This document shows, piece after piece, positions 1 to 7,028 of a stretch of DNA of 10,080 bases; the first letter of the stretch is position 1; each line of letters begins with the position of its first letter. The translations under genes and the position numbers were made by a program. This DNA is from Bacteroidota bacterium (GTDB taxonomy: Bacteria > Bacteroidota > Bacteroidia > B-17B0 > Aurantibacillaceae), in NCBI GenBank assembly GCA_025360565.1, contig JANYBY010000385.1:1-10080 (forward strand), given 5' to 3'. Under the pieces are notes generated by a model. That model worked only from the letters and a program-made list of their open reading frames with translations. It was not told the origin of the DNA and ran no database searches.

Positions 1-2
1 AC

Positions 3-1331
3 TGGACAACTTTATTAACGCAGGATAGTCGTTTTTTATACGGCACCGGTGATCAAACAGTTAATTATACTACAAACGGCGATAGCGATGACTGGATGTA
101 CGGAGAGCAAGGCACAAAACCAAAAATACTATCCATGACACCCGAAGCGGGTTCACAAGGAGATGGTTTTTGGCCCGCATCAAACCGAATTGTTGATATT
201 TGTAAGGTTACGTATTACCAAAATTATTACCTCGCCAAATTGGCGGGTAAATTTGCGTATGCATTAGATCTGCAGGATAAATTTATTAGCGCCAATGGTT
301 ATTTACATTATAACATTCAGCGTTTGGGTTTAACAGCAGGCGGGTTCACGGTAAGCATTAATCCCGTTGGCGGAAACATAACAAGTGTTGGCGCGCCAAA
401 AGTTTATCCGGCTTTAACGCAAAATCAATTGCTTAACGATTCTATTTCTTTTGCATTAAATTTTGGTTTGAATCCTGGCCAAGTCATTAAATATTTAATT
501 AGTGTAGATAACGGAACCTATGTACATGCCGATACCATAACAAAAATTTACGGCACTCCAATTGTTTTGATAAGCGACAACGGAAATTCAACCGTAACTA
601 ATTTTACAACTTCGGGTACCTGGGGTTTAAGCAGTACTAAATTTGTTTCGCCTCCTACAAGTATTACTGATAGCCCGGCAGGAAATTATTTAGATAACGA
701 GCTAAAATCAATTACCACAAATACAACTGCAAATTTAAGTAACGCTGTTTTTGCCCATATGCAATATTACACCCGTTTTGAATTGGAAAAAAGTGGCGAC
801 GAAACAACAGTATTGATAAGCACCAATAACGGGGCAAGCTGGAGTAATTTATGTACCAAGTACGAAACATCGCCTGCATCTAACGGAGGCAATTACCCTT
901 TGTACGACGGTTTTCAAAACGGATGGGTAAAAGAAGATATAGATCTTTCGAGTTATATTGGCCAAAACGTTAAGATCCGTTTTAACTTTACAACCGATGG
1001 TGGAGTAACCAAAGACGGATTTTATTTTGACGATCTGTTGATCCGTAAATTAGCGCCTCCGGTTCCTGCCAACATTAAAAGCAATGTATTCATCTCTGAT
1101 GGAATTATTTTAAGTCCGAACCCCTCAAGCGGTTTATTTAATTTGCATAATCCCGATCTGAAAGAAATTACATGCGAAGTATTTAATGCGATTGGCCAAG
1201 TAGTTTACAAGGCTGCAAATACCGGTACTGCAGATTCGGTAATTGATCTGCAAAACTCGCCAAAAGGAATTTACTTTGTAAAAATTAAATTTGATGGGCA
1301 GGAAGTGGTGAAAAAGTTGGTTGTGGAGTAG
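3..1331 (+). CDS. Secreted M14 zinc carboxypeptidase, C-terminal part, with T9SS sorting domain (5' partial)
   Basis: The reading frame is open from the window edge, so the first ATG at 96 is internal and the true start lies upstream. The 442 visible residues begin in the last part of an M14 metallocarboxypeptidase domain. The stretch DDWMYGEQ (fragment residues 29-36) and SMTPEAG...GFWPAS (44 onwards) match the family's terminal catalytic segment, with Glu48 (codon 144-146) at the position of the general base. The zinc-binding residues lie outside the window. A linker follows, then a beta-rich domain at about 188-350 ending in FYFDDLLIRKL, resembling immune-inhibitor-A/MAM-like jelly rolls. 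From about residue 368 (ILSPNPSSGLFNL) to the terminal KKLVVE is a T9SS type A sorting domain. The protein is therefore expected to cross the outer membrane and act on peptides outside the cell. Peptidase family and export route are confident; substrate specificity is not readable. Confidence 0.9.
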   Translation, partial: WTTLLTQDSRFLYGTGDQTVNYTTNGDSDDWMYGEQGTKPKILSMTPEAGSQGDGFWPASNRIVDICKVTYYQNYYLAKLAGKFAYALDLQDKFISANGYLHYNIQRLGLTAGGFTVSINPVGGNITSVGAPKVYPALTQNQLLNDSISFALNFGLNPGQVIKYLISVDNGTYVHADTITKIYGTPIVLISDNGNSTVTNFTTSGTWGLSSTKFVSPPTSITDSPAGNYLDNELKSITTNTTANLSNAVFAHMQYYTRFELEKSGDETTVLISTNNGASWSNLCTKYETSPASNGGNYPLYDGFQNGWVKEDIDLSSYIGQNVKIRFNFTTDGGVTKDGFYFDDLLIRKLAPPVPANIKSNVFISDGIILSPNPSSGLFNLHNPDLKEITCEVFNAIGQVVYKAANTGTADSVIDLQNSPKGIYFVKIKFDGQEVVKKLVVE

Positions 1332-1332
1332 A

Positions 1333-1468
1333 AGTTACTCCGTCCTTGCCTGCCTTGCTGTTAAGCAGGCGAGCCGCTCCACGGTGTTACAATGGCGGCG
1401 AGGCAATCTTTTTAGAGTAAACTTCGAAAAGTTTACTTCGTCTCGCTTCTTGGTTATTGGTAAGCGAG
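1333..1468. repeat. GC-rich palindromic intergenic block with two related modules
   Basis: This noncoding block contains inverted repeats GCCTGC/GCAGGC (1348-1353, 1365-1370), GCCGC/GCGGC (1373-1377, 1395-1399), AGTAAACTT/AAGTTTACT with a CGAA loop (1416-1424, 1429-1437) and CTCGCTT/AAGCGAG (1442-1448, 1462-1468). Two parts look like diverged copies of one module: AGTTACTCCGTC (1333-1344) and AGTTTACTTCGTC (1430-1442), each followed by a hairpin ending in GCGAG. By my count 1341-1410 is about 60% G+C, far above the surrounding genes. This looks like an extragenic repetitive palindromic element. Copy number in the genome cannot be seen from here. Confidence 0.5.
1346..1413 (+). terminator. Structured terminator candidate after the carboxypeptidase gene
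   Basis: TTGCCT (1346-1351) plus GCC (1352-1354) can pair with GGC (1397-1399) and AGGCAA (1401-1406), leaving G1400 bulged. The closing side is followed at once by TCTTTTT (1407-1413). The 42-base interior can form smaller hairpins, such as TGCT/AGCA at 1356-1367 or GCCTGC/GCAGGC at 1348-1370, so alternative foldings compete with the long stem. The position 14 bases after the stop codon fits a terminator. The large branched interior is unusual for one, and the segment may instead be part of the repeat-like block described separately. Confidence 0.4.
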
Positions 1469-1566
1469 CGCGTAAAGACGATCAAATTTTCTAAAAAAAT
1501 GTGAAAATTTAAAGGCCGATTAAACTTTGGTCTATTAATTGAATCAAATAATTAAACCTAATAATT

Positions 1567-2007
1567 ATGAAAAAACTAATTTTATCCCTTGCCCTGGTTA
1601 CAGGTTTAGCCGTAACCGCGCAGGTTCAAAGCCAAAATAATACCGATGCAAACTCGGCAGTAACGAGTAAAAAAGCTTCGAAGAAAAATTTAAGTCCTGA
1701 GGAGAAAGCAAAACATCAGGCAGAGAAGGCAGAAAAGGAATTAACTTTAACGGCTGAACAAAAAACGAAATGGCAAAGCGCAAGTTTGGAGAGAATTAAT
1801 GCCAACGAACCAATGCGCGAAAAAATGAAGGGTTCAACCACGCCGGAAGATCGTAAAGCATTGCGTAGTCAGGCAAAAGCAAACGACGATAAATTTGTTG
1901 CAACCGTAATCGCTTTTTTAACCCCTGATCAAAAAACAAAATTTGAACAACTAAAAAAAGACATGAAGGCGAAACATAAGGAGCATGGTAAAGGCAAAAT
2001 GCATTAA
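1567..2007 (+). CDS. Spy/CpxP-like periplasmic protein, lysine-rich
   Basis: A 146-residue protein with an N-terminal signal peptide: Lys2-Lys3, a hydrophobic core, and probable cleavage near Ala18 in VTAQ. The mature part is highly charged (26 lysines by my count) and probably helical. It carries two LTxxQ motifs, LTAEQ at 61-65 and LTPDQ at 118-122, each followed by an amphipathic helix. This arrangement is typical of Spy/CpxP-like small periplasmic proteins, which in enterobacteria act as chaperones or stress sensors. That role is only suggested here. A His/Lys tail (KHKEHGKGKMH) could bind metal, which is speculative. The gene stands alone: a strong terminator follows, and a possible off-consensus -7 element, TAAACTTTG, lies at 1521-1529 (three instead of two spacer bases). 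There is no Shine-Dalgarno sequence. The start is fixed by the signal peptide. Confidence 0.8.
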   Translation: MKKLILSLALVTGLAVTAQVQSQNNTDANSAVTSKKASKKNLSPEEKAKHQAEKAEKELTLTAEQKTKWQSASLERINANEPMREKMKGSTTPEDRKALRSQAKANDDKFVATVIAFLTPDQKTKFEQLKKDMKAKHKEHGKGKMH

Positions 2008-2035
2008 GCAAAGAGTGAGTGTTGTTTTAAATTAG

Positions 2036-2065
2036 ATCCCCTCCCAATCAGGTGGGGATTTTTTT
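2036..2065 (+). terminator. Rho-independent terminator after the Spy-like gene
   Basis: ATCCCC (2036-2041) pairs with GGGGAT (2054-2059). After a T-T mismatch, CC (2043-2044) pairs with GG (2051-2052), leaving a six-base loop. The stem runs directly into seven T residues (2059-2065). It lies 28 bases after the stop codon. This is the clearest terminator in the window and separates the Spy-like gene from the SDR gene. Confidence 0.85.
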
Positions 2066-2072
2066 ACCTTTA
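2065..2072 (+). promoter_or_regulatory. Possible -7 promoter element for the SDR gene
   Basis: TACCTTTA matches seven of eight positions of the Bacteroidota TAnnTTTG element, with A in the last place. It overlaps the terminator T-run and lies 24 bases before the ATG at 2097, which would give a short leader. No convincing -33 TTG is present, so this is a weak call. Confidence 0.3.
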
Positions 2073-2096
2073 TACATTAACGGAACGGAAGCATAA

Positions 2097-2744
2097 ATGA
2101 AAAATATAATTATTACAGGAAGTAATGGCATGATAGGTAAACTTATTATGTTGAATTGTTTAAGCGGAGAAGGAGTAGAAACAATAACGTCTATAACCCG
2201 TAAAACTTTAGGTATAAAACACCCAAAATTGATTGAAATAATACATGCCGATTTTTTAAATTATTCTGGTATCGAGCAGCATTTTAAAAACAAGGATGTT
2301 TGTTTTTATTGCATCGGCGTTTATACGGGGCAGGTACAAAAAAAAGAGTTTAAAAAAATTACCGTTACCTATACTAAAGTATTTGCCGAAACACTTAAAC
2401 AAAACAGCCCCAATCTTTCTTTTTGTTTTTTAAGCGGGCAAGGGGCCGATAGCTCCGAAAAAAGTTCAATTCTTTTTGCGCGCGAAAAAGGTATTGCAGA
2501 GAATGGCTTAATTAAGTTAAAATTTAAAAGCCTCCATATTTTTCGTCCGGGTTATATTTACCCAGTAACCCCAAGGGCTGAACCAAATTTATCTTACAGA
2601 ATCATGCGGGTGCTTTACAAACCGGTATCCCTTATTTTTCCCAATGTTGGTGTAACTTCGGTAAAACTTGCCGAAAAAATGATGGAAGTGGGACTGAATG
2701 GGGGAGATAAACTTATTTATGAAAATAAGGATCTGAGAATTTAA
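2097..2744 (+). CDS. Atypical SDR, NAD(P)-binding, TIP30/NmrA-like
   Basis: A 215-residue Rossmann-fold protein. The N-terminal IITGSNGMIG (residues 5-14) is the GxxGxxG dinucleotide-binding motif of short-chain dehydrogenases. The order of the later segments, FLSGQGAD (111-118), LFAREKG (126-132) and HIFRPGYIYP (147-156), closely follows that of HTATIP2/TIP30-type atypical SDRs and bacterial relatives annotated as NAD(P)H-binding or NmrA-like proteins. Ser113 and Lys131 occupy the expected active-site positions. The residue expected to be Tyr of YxxxK is Phe127, so classical SDR catalysis is doubtful and a binding or regulatory role is possible. No signal peptide is present; it should be cytosolic. 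Its stop codon directly touches that of the opposite-strand gene. Family is confident, substrate unknown. Confidence 0.85.
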   Translation: MKNIIITGSNGMIGKLIMLNCLSGEGVETITSITRKTLGIKHPKLIEIIHADFLNYSGIEQHFKNKDVCFYCIGVYTGQVQKKEFKKITVTYTKVFAETLKQNSPNLSFCFLSGQGADSSEKSSILFAREKGIAENGLIKLKFKSLHIFRPGYIYPVTPRAEPNLSYRIMRVLYKPVSLIFPNVGVTSVKLAEKMMEVGLNGGDKLIYENKDLRI

Positions 2745-3092
2745 TTATTTTATCTCCTTCTTCGCATTCTCAATATTGCCCTTGGTGTTCCCAATAAAGA
2801 TCTGTTTGTTGTACAAAATTACCGGGCGTTTTAAAAAAGTATATTCTTCCAGGATCAATTTACGGTATTCTTTTTCCGTGGAAGGTTTTACTTCCAATTT
2901 TTTATATTTAAGTGCCACTCTACTAAAAAGCAACTCATAACTTCCGGCCATATTTTTCATTTCATCAATTTGAGCGGGTGTTATCTTTTCGGTTTTTATA
3001 TCCTGAAATTCAAAGCCCTTTTTCTTTAGGCCCAATTCGTTAATAATGCGGGCACAAGTATCGCAAGTGCTGAGATAAAATATTTTCTTCAT
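2745..3092 (-). CDS. ArsC/Spx-family thioredoxin-fold protein
   Basis: A 115-residue protein, the usual size of the ArsC/Spx/YffB family. The N-terminal segment FYLSTCDTC places a CxxC motif at Cys10 and Cys13. The family signature near the C-terminus, FLKRPVILYNKQIFIGN (86-102), contains the conserved Arg89-Pro90 before a beta strand, and Arg58 in LFSRVALKY fits the family's mid-protein arginine. The CxxC at positions 10 and 13 resembles the Spx redox switch more than the single catalytic Cys of enterobacterial ArsC. No arsenic-resistance genes (arsR, arsB, acr3) are nearby, so arsenate reduction should not be assumed. A thiol-redox role in the cytosol is the safest reading. The gene converges on the SDR gene with no base between stop codons, and its start lies 25 bases from the divergent CHAT gene. 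Confidence 0.88.
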   Translation of the reverse strand: MKKIFYLSTCDTCARIINELGLKKKGFEFQDIKTEKITPAQIDEMKNMAGSYELLFSRVALKYKKLEVKPSTEKEYRKLILEEYTFLKRPVILYNKQIFIGNTKGNIENAKKEIK

Positions 3093-3105
3093 GCTTAAAT
3101 TAGTT

Positions 3106-3113
3106 TAATTTTG
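3106..3113 (+). promoter_or_regulatory. -7 promoter element of the TPR-CHAT gene
   Basis: TAATTTTG is a perfect match to the Bacteroidota TAnnTTTG element. Only four bases (AACT) separate it from the GTG start at 3118, so transcription would begin at or next to the start codon. I find no good -33 TTG at the normal distance; that region lies inside the divergent ArsC-family gene. Confidence 0.5.
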
Positions 3114-3117
3114 AACT

Positions 3118-6100
3118 GTGAATGTAAGGATAATATTATTCTGCCTGTTTGTGTTTTATAACTTGCTCCAGGCTCAAACTTATGAAAAAGATTGGGAGGC
3201 TTTCAGTAAAAAAATGGAAGGCCAAAAGGCAATTGTAAAAGAATACGAAGCCTTTGAAACAAAACACGAAAAGAGTTTAGAAAAAGATCCGGATAACGCC
3301 TTTAAGTTTTACCGTTCATACGGGTATGCCCTGCTGAATAAAAATAAGGACCAAAAGAACGCCGCCGAAGCTTTTAAATATACTTACCACTATGCAACCA
3401 AATCAAAAGATACAAGTTTGATTCCTATGTCCTATTACTATTTTGCTGATTATTTCAGGGAAATTGAAAATTATACGGAAGCCGAAAAATACTTTAACGC
3501 CAGCTTAAGGCCTTTGTCTGTTTTTTTAAAACCTTCAAGTCGTGAGTATTCACAAATTTATTTTGAATATATGACCGTGCTGGTTAAACTGGGAAAATAC
3601 GCAGATGCCAAACCGGGAGTAGAAGCCCTTATTTATTATTACAAGACCCTTGATGGGGAAAAAAGCAGAGAGTATATTTTTTTGAGCGATTACTTAAGTG
3701 ATATTTTGCAATACCTTGGAGAATACCAAAAAGCGCTTGAGATAAAAACAAAACTCGTAGAGGAGGCAAAGTACCTTGAAATAAAGGATACAGCGAATTA
3801 CATTGAGAGTTTTAATAGTTTGGGCGATGTGTATCGCGAAATAAGTCGTTACGATATGGCCTTTCAAAATTTTAAAAAGGGAAAACAAGAATTCTTCCGG
3901 TTAAAAGTAAAGAACCGCCATGCTTTGGCTTCGCTCGAAAATAACATTGGGCTGTGTTATAAGTCGTACGGAAATATAAAAGAAGCAGAAGAGTCGTTTA
4001 ATACGGCGCTGAACATTTACAAAGAAATTGGCGAAACTGAAAGCGACGATTATTGTGTTACTCTGAATAACAAAGGCGATCTGTTTCGTGAATTGGGACG
4101 TTACGGATTGGCATCGGAAATATTATTAAAATCGCTCGAGATCAAAAAAAAATATTCAAGAACCAATACAAAAAGTTACGCCAACACCCTTAATAATCTC
4201 GGGTTGGTATATCTTGATGCAGGATATTATGATGAAGCCCTGAAAAGAACGCTCGAGGCCAAAGAAGTTTACGCCGCACTTTTAGGAGAGAGCCATCAGT
4301 TTTACGGAAATTGCCTAAACAATCTTTCATCTCTTTACCTTCACCTTAAAGATTTTAAAAGAGCGGAAGAAACAAAATTAAAAGCGCTGGACATTATTGA
4401 AAAAAGTGTTGGAAAAAACCATTTTAGATATGCCTCATTCTTAATCTCCACCACGCAATTGTATTTGCGTACCAACCAATTGGTAAAAGCTGAAAAAAGT
4501 TTGAAAGAAGCTTTACTTCTTGTTGAAAAGAATCTTGGAAAAAATCACGATCTGTATGCCCGTTCACAACTGGCTTTGGCAGAAGTGTATGCTATGACCA
4601 ATAGATTTGAACAAGCAGGACAACTTTATTTTGAAAGTTTAGATTTTTATTCTAATCAGCTAAATAATTATTTTGACGCGATGAGTGAAGAAAACCAAGC
4701 GCACTATCTTAATTTTATTGAACCTGCCTTTCAAAGCTACAATATGTACCTTTTAAATTACAAAATAAGTCAGCCGGTTAAAGATCTTGACCTACATATT
4801 AAAAGAGCATTGCATAACCAAATGCTTTTAAAATCACTGTTAAGTAAAAAAGCTGCAAGGTTACAGCAAAAAGTTTTAGGCTCAAATGATCAAGCAATGA
4901 TAAAAATTTATCAAGAGTGGATAATTGCCAAAAACGCTCTGGTAAATAATAGTAAATCAACCGAACCGGCATTTGACGATAATGAATTGATACGAAAAGC
5001 TGCGGGGCTTGAAAATACGTTGAAAGCGAAGTTCGGTGATTTTGCAAAAACAGAAAAAGTTTCTTATGAAGATCTGAAAAAAGCTTTATCGGATAAAGAA
5101 GCGGCCATTGAATTATTTAGAGTGTATGAGTGGATAAATGATTCGGTAAGTTCAAAAAAATACGGCGCAATTGTTGTATCAAAAAATAGTTTAAATCCCG
5201 AACTGATCATCTGCAAGAATGGGGAACAACTGGAAGAAAAATGTTTTGATCATTTTTCGAAATGTATTGATGATCAATTGACCGATTCTTTAAGTTACAT
5301 AGCGTATTTTAAAGAACTGGAAGGCAGTTTAAAAAATATTAATAAGGTTTATGTTTCGGCAGACGGAATTTTTCAAAAAATAAACCTATCCGGGTTATAT
5401 AATACATCTACAAAAAAGTATGTTCAGGAGAATTACGAGGTGTGTAATATTTCGAACATTTCAACTTTGGTGAACAAAAAAAATGCGGTGGGGTCGGCCG
5501 ATCTTTCAGCATCCTTATTCGGTTACCCGGATTATGAGTACGATCTTAAGAATAAGTCATCTAAGGTAAATAAACCTGAAAGCGAAATGGTGGCAAAAAG
5601 ATACGGTTTAAATAATCTTGCAAAACTGCCGGGTACAAAAGCGGAGGTAGAGATCATTTCAAAAGAATTAAAAACCAAAGGCTGGAAAGTAAATGTGTTC
5701 ACGGCTGAGAACGCCAATGAAGAGAATCTTCGAAAAATAAACTCACCTAACGTATTGCATATTGCCACCCACGGTTACTATTTAAAAGACCTTGAAACAA
5801 CCGATAAATTATTTTTGGGTTTTGACAGTAAAAACTTAAAAGATAATAGTTTTTTACGTTCGGGAATTATTTTGGCAGGTGTGGGCCCGGCCACCGGCGA
5901 CAGCTTAAATACAAGCTCTGAGAATGACGGTATTTTTACAGCATCTGAAGCCACCGTACTGAATTTATCAAAGACTCAGCTGGTTGTTTTATCGGCTTGC
6001 CAAACCGGTTTAGGAGATAATATGGGAAGCCAGGGGGTGGCAGGCTTGCAGCGTTCCTTTGCCATTGCCGGAGCAAAAAATATAATGATGAGCCTTTGGC

Positions 6101-6267
6101 CGGTGGACGATAATGCCACACAATTTTTAATGACAGAATTTTATAAAAATTATGTTGAAACCCAAAACGCGGAAGAAGCTTTTAGAAAAGCGCAAACAGA
6201 AGTAAAGAATAAATATCCGCACCCATATTATTGGGCGGCTTTTGTTTTGCTGAAGACCTTTAATTAA
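3118..6267 (+). CDS. Exported TPR-CHAT (caspase-like) protein
   Basis: A 1049-residue protein. The first 20 residues are a Sec-type signal peptide (hydrophobic core, then LLQAQ), without a lipobox. The start is GTG: an in-frame TGA at 3112-3114 precludes anything earlier, and no in-frame ATG lies upstream of the signal peptide. Residues about 100-510 hold at least eight TPR-type helix pairs, clearest at 271-305, 312-342, 354-385, 396-432 and 438-474, some with the NNLG/AEE pattern of the TPR_12/kinesin-light-chain kind. A helical linker leads to a CHAT domain (about 650-1047). It has SADGIFQKINLSGL near 747, the catalytic-His segment HIATHGY (His885) and the catalytic-Cys segment LSACQTG (Cys961), then MSLWPVDD and YYWAAFVLL. 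CHAT domains are clan CD proteases, relatives of caspases. Both dyad residues are present, so it is probably an active cysteine protease located beyond the inner membrane. No T9SS domain is present. Target unknown. Confidence 0.9.
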   Translation: MNVRIILFCLFVFYNLLQAQTYEKDWEAFSKKMEGQKAIVKEYEAFETKHEKSLEKDPDNAFKFYRSYGYALLNKNKDQKNAAEAFKYTYHYATKSKDTSLIPMSYYYFADYFREIENYTEAEKYFNASLRPLSVFLKPSSREYSQIYFEYMTVLVKLGKYADAKPGVEALIYYYKTLDGEKSREYIFLSDYLSDILQYLGEYQKALEIKTKLVEEAKYLEIKDTANYIESFNSLGDVYREISRYDMAFQNFKKGKQEFFRLKVKNRHALASLENNIGLCYKSYGNIKEAEESFNTALNIYKEIGETESDDYCVTLNNKGDLFRELGRYGLASEILLKSLEIKKKYSRTNTKSYANTLNNLGLVYLDAGYYDEALKRTLEAKEVYAALLGESHQFYGNCLNNLSSLYLHLKDFKRAEETKLKALDIIEKSVGKNHFRYASFLISTTQLYLRTNQLVKAEKSLKEALLLVEKNLGKNHDLYARSQLALAEVYAMTNRFEQAGQLYFESLDFYSNQLNNYFDAMSEENQAHYLNFIEPAFQSYNMYLLNYKISQPVKDLDLHIKRALHNQMLLKSLLSKKAARLQQKVLGSNDQAMIKIYQEWIIAKNALVNNSKSTEPAFDDNELIRKAAGLENTLKAKFGDFAKTEKVSYEDLKKALSDKEAAIELFRVYEWINDSVSSKKYGAIVVSKNSLNPELIICKNGEQLEEKCFDHFSKCIDDQLTDSLSYIAYFKELEGSLKNINKVYVSADGIFQKINLSGLYNTSTKKYVQENYEVCNISNISTLVNKKNAVGSADLSASLFGYPDYEYDLKNKSSKVNKPESEMVAKRYGLNNLAKLPGTKAEVEIISKELKTKGWKVNVFTAENANEENLRKINSPNVLHIATHGYYLKDLETTDKLFLGFDSKNLKDNSFLRSGIILAGVGPATGDSLNTSSENDGIFTASEATVLNLSKTQLVVLSACQTGLGDNMGSQGVAGLQRSFAIAGAKNIMMSLWPVDDNATQFLMTEFYKNYVETQNAEEAFRKAQTEVKNKYPHPYYWAAFVLLKTFN

Positions 6268-6272
6268 ACTGC

Positions 6273-6962
6273 ATGAGAAAAATAATTCTTCTTCATGGTG
6301 CCATTGGTTCTGATCAACAATTAATTCCGATGGCAAATAAACTTACCGAAAAAGGGTTTCAAACTTTTTCGCTTAATTTTTCGGGACATGGCAAAACTTC
6401 ATTTCAAAATAAATTCGATATACCACAGTTTTCATCCGAATTAAATTCTTTTATACAAAATAGTGATTTAAACAGCGCCTCTGTTTTTGGTTATAGCATG
6501 GGTGGCTACGTTGCACTATATCTCGCAAAGCAAGAGCCTGAACTTTTAGGGAATATTATTACGTTGGGCACTAAATTTAAATGGACGAATGAAATTGCTC
6601 AAAAGGAAATTCAAAATTTAGATCCGAATACGATTGAACAAAAGATACCGAAGTTTGCCGAGGCGCTAAAACAGATGCATGGCGAAAATTGGAAAATGCT
6701 TTTGCAAAGAACTTCGCAAATGATAATCGGGCTAGGAGATAAGAACGCGGTGCAAATGAATGACTACTCGAAAATTAAAAATAAAGTTTTGTTATGTCTT
6801 GCAGAAAAAGATCAAATGGTGAGCGCAGAAGAAACAGAAGCTGTTTATGAACAATTACCCAACGCGGATTTATTTACTTTGCCAAATTCAAAACATCAAA
6901 TAGAAAGTATTAACGCGGATACACTTGCCAATATAATTGCTAAATTCTTAGAACCTGTTTAA
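6273..6962 (+). CDS. Alpha/beta hydrolase
   Basis: A 229-residue alpha/beta-hydrolase fold protein. The oxyanion segment LLHGAIGSD is at 6-14, followed by a FSLNFSGHGKTS strand-turn (32-43). The nucleophile elbow GYSMGG gives Ser75, LCLAEKD gives the acid Asp180, and NSKHQIE gives His208, so the triad is complete. Length is minimal for the fold, with a short cap. There is no signal peptide; it is cytosolic. It begins five bases after the stop of the TPR-CHAT gene and has no promoter of its own that I can see, so the two are probably cotranscribed. This pairs a cytosolic esterase/lipase/peptidase-type hydrolase with an exported protease, so a direct physical partnership is not obvious. Substrate cannot be inferred from the sequence. 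Confidence 0.88.
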   Translation: MRKIILLHGAIGSDQQLIPMANKLTEKGFQTFSLNFSGHGKTSFQNKFDIPQFSSELNSFIQNSDLNSASVFGYSMGGYVALYLAKQEPELLGNIITLGTKFKWTNEIAQKEIQNLDPNTIEQKIPKFAEALKQMHGENWKMLLQRTSQMIIGLGDKNAVQMNDYSKIKNKVLLCLAEKDQMVSAEETEAVYEQLPNADLFTLPNSKHQIESINADTLANIIAKFLEPV

Positions 6963-6969
6963 ATAAATT

Positions 6970-7002
6970 TTAAACACTTGTTTTATTGTAGTGCGTGTTT
7001 AA
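6970..7002. terminator. Possible bidirectional terminator between convergent genes
   Basis: TTAAACAC (6970-6977) and GTGTTTAA (6995-7002) form a perfect 8-bp inverted repeat with a 17-base loop. It lies between the convergent hydrolase and DUF3820 genes, 8 bases after the hydrolase stop. The stem is AT-rich. No T-run follows on the plus strand, and only a mixed A/T run follows on the minus strand, so efficiency is uncertain. Confidence 0.4.
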
Positions 7003-7028
7003 CGAATTGAAAAAAGTTATAGTTGATG

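Noticed and set aside
96..98. ATG at 96 as the start of the first gene
   Set aside because: The frame stays open to the window edge and the upstream codons encode residues that belong to the M14 domain (DSDDWMYGEQ), so the gene is truncated by the window.
1598..2011. Minus-strand open frames opposite the Spy-like gene
   Set aside because: Their translations lack recognisable motifs and mirror the codon pattern of a well-supported plus-strand gene with a signal peptide and LTxxQ motifs.
2745..3092. Arsenic resistance locus
   Set aside because: The gene is in the ArsC/Spx superfamily, but it has a CxxC motif at 10/13 and no arsR, arsB or acr3 neighbours.
3118..6267. TPR-CHAT protein as part of a CRISPR Craspase-type or other defence system
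   Set aside because: No Cas7-11/gRAMP gene, no CRISPR repeats and no other defence genes are nearby, and the protein carries an export signal, which does not fit a cytosolic effector.
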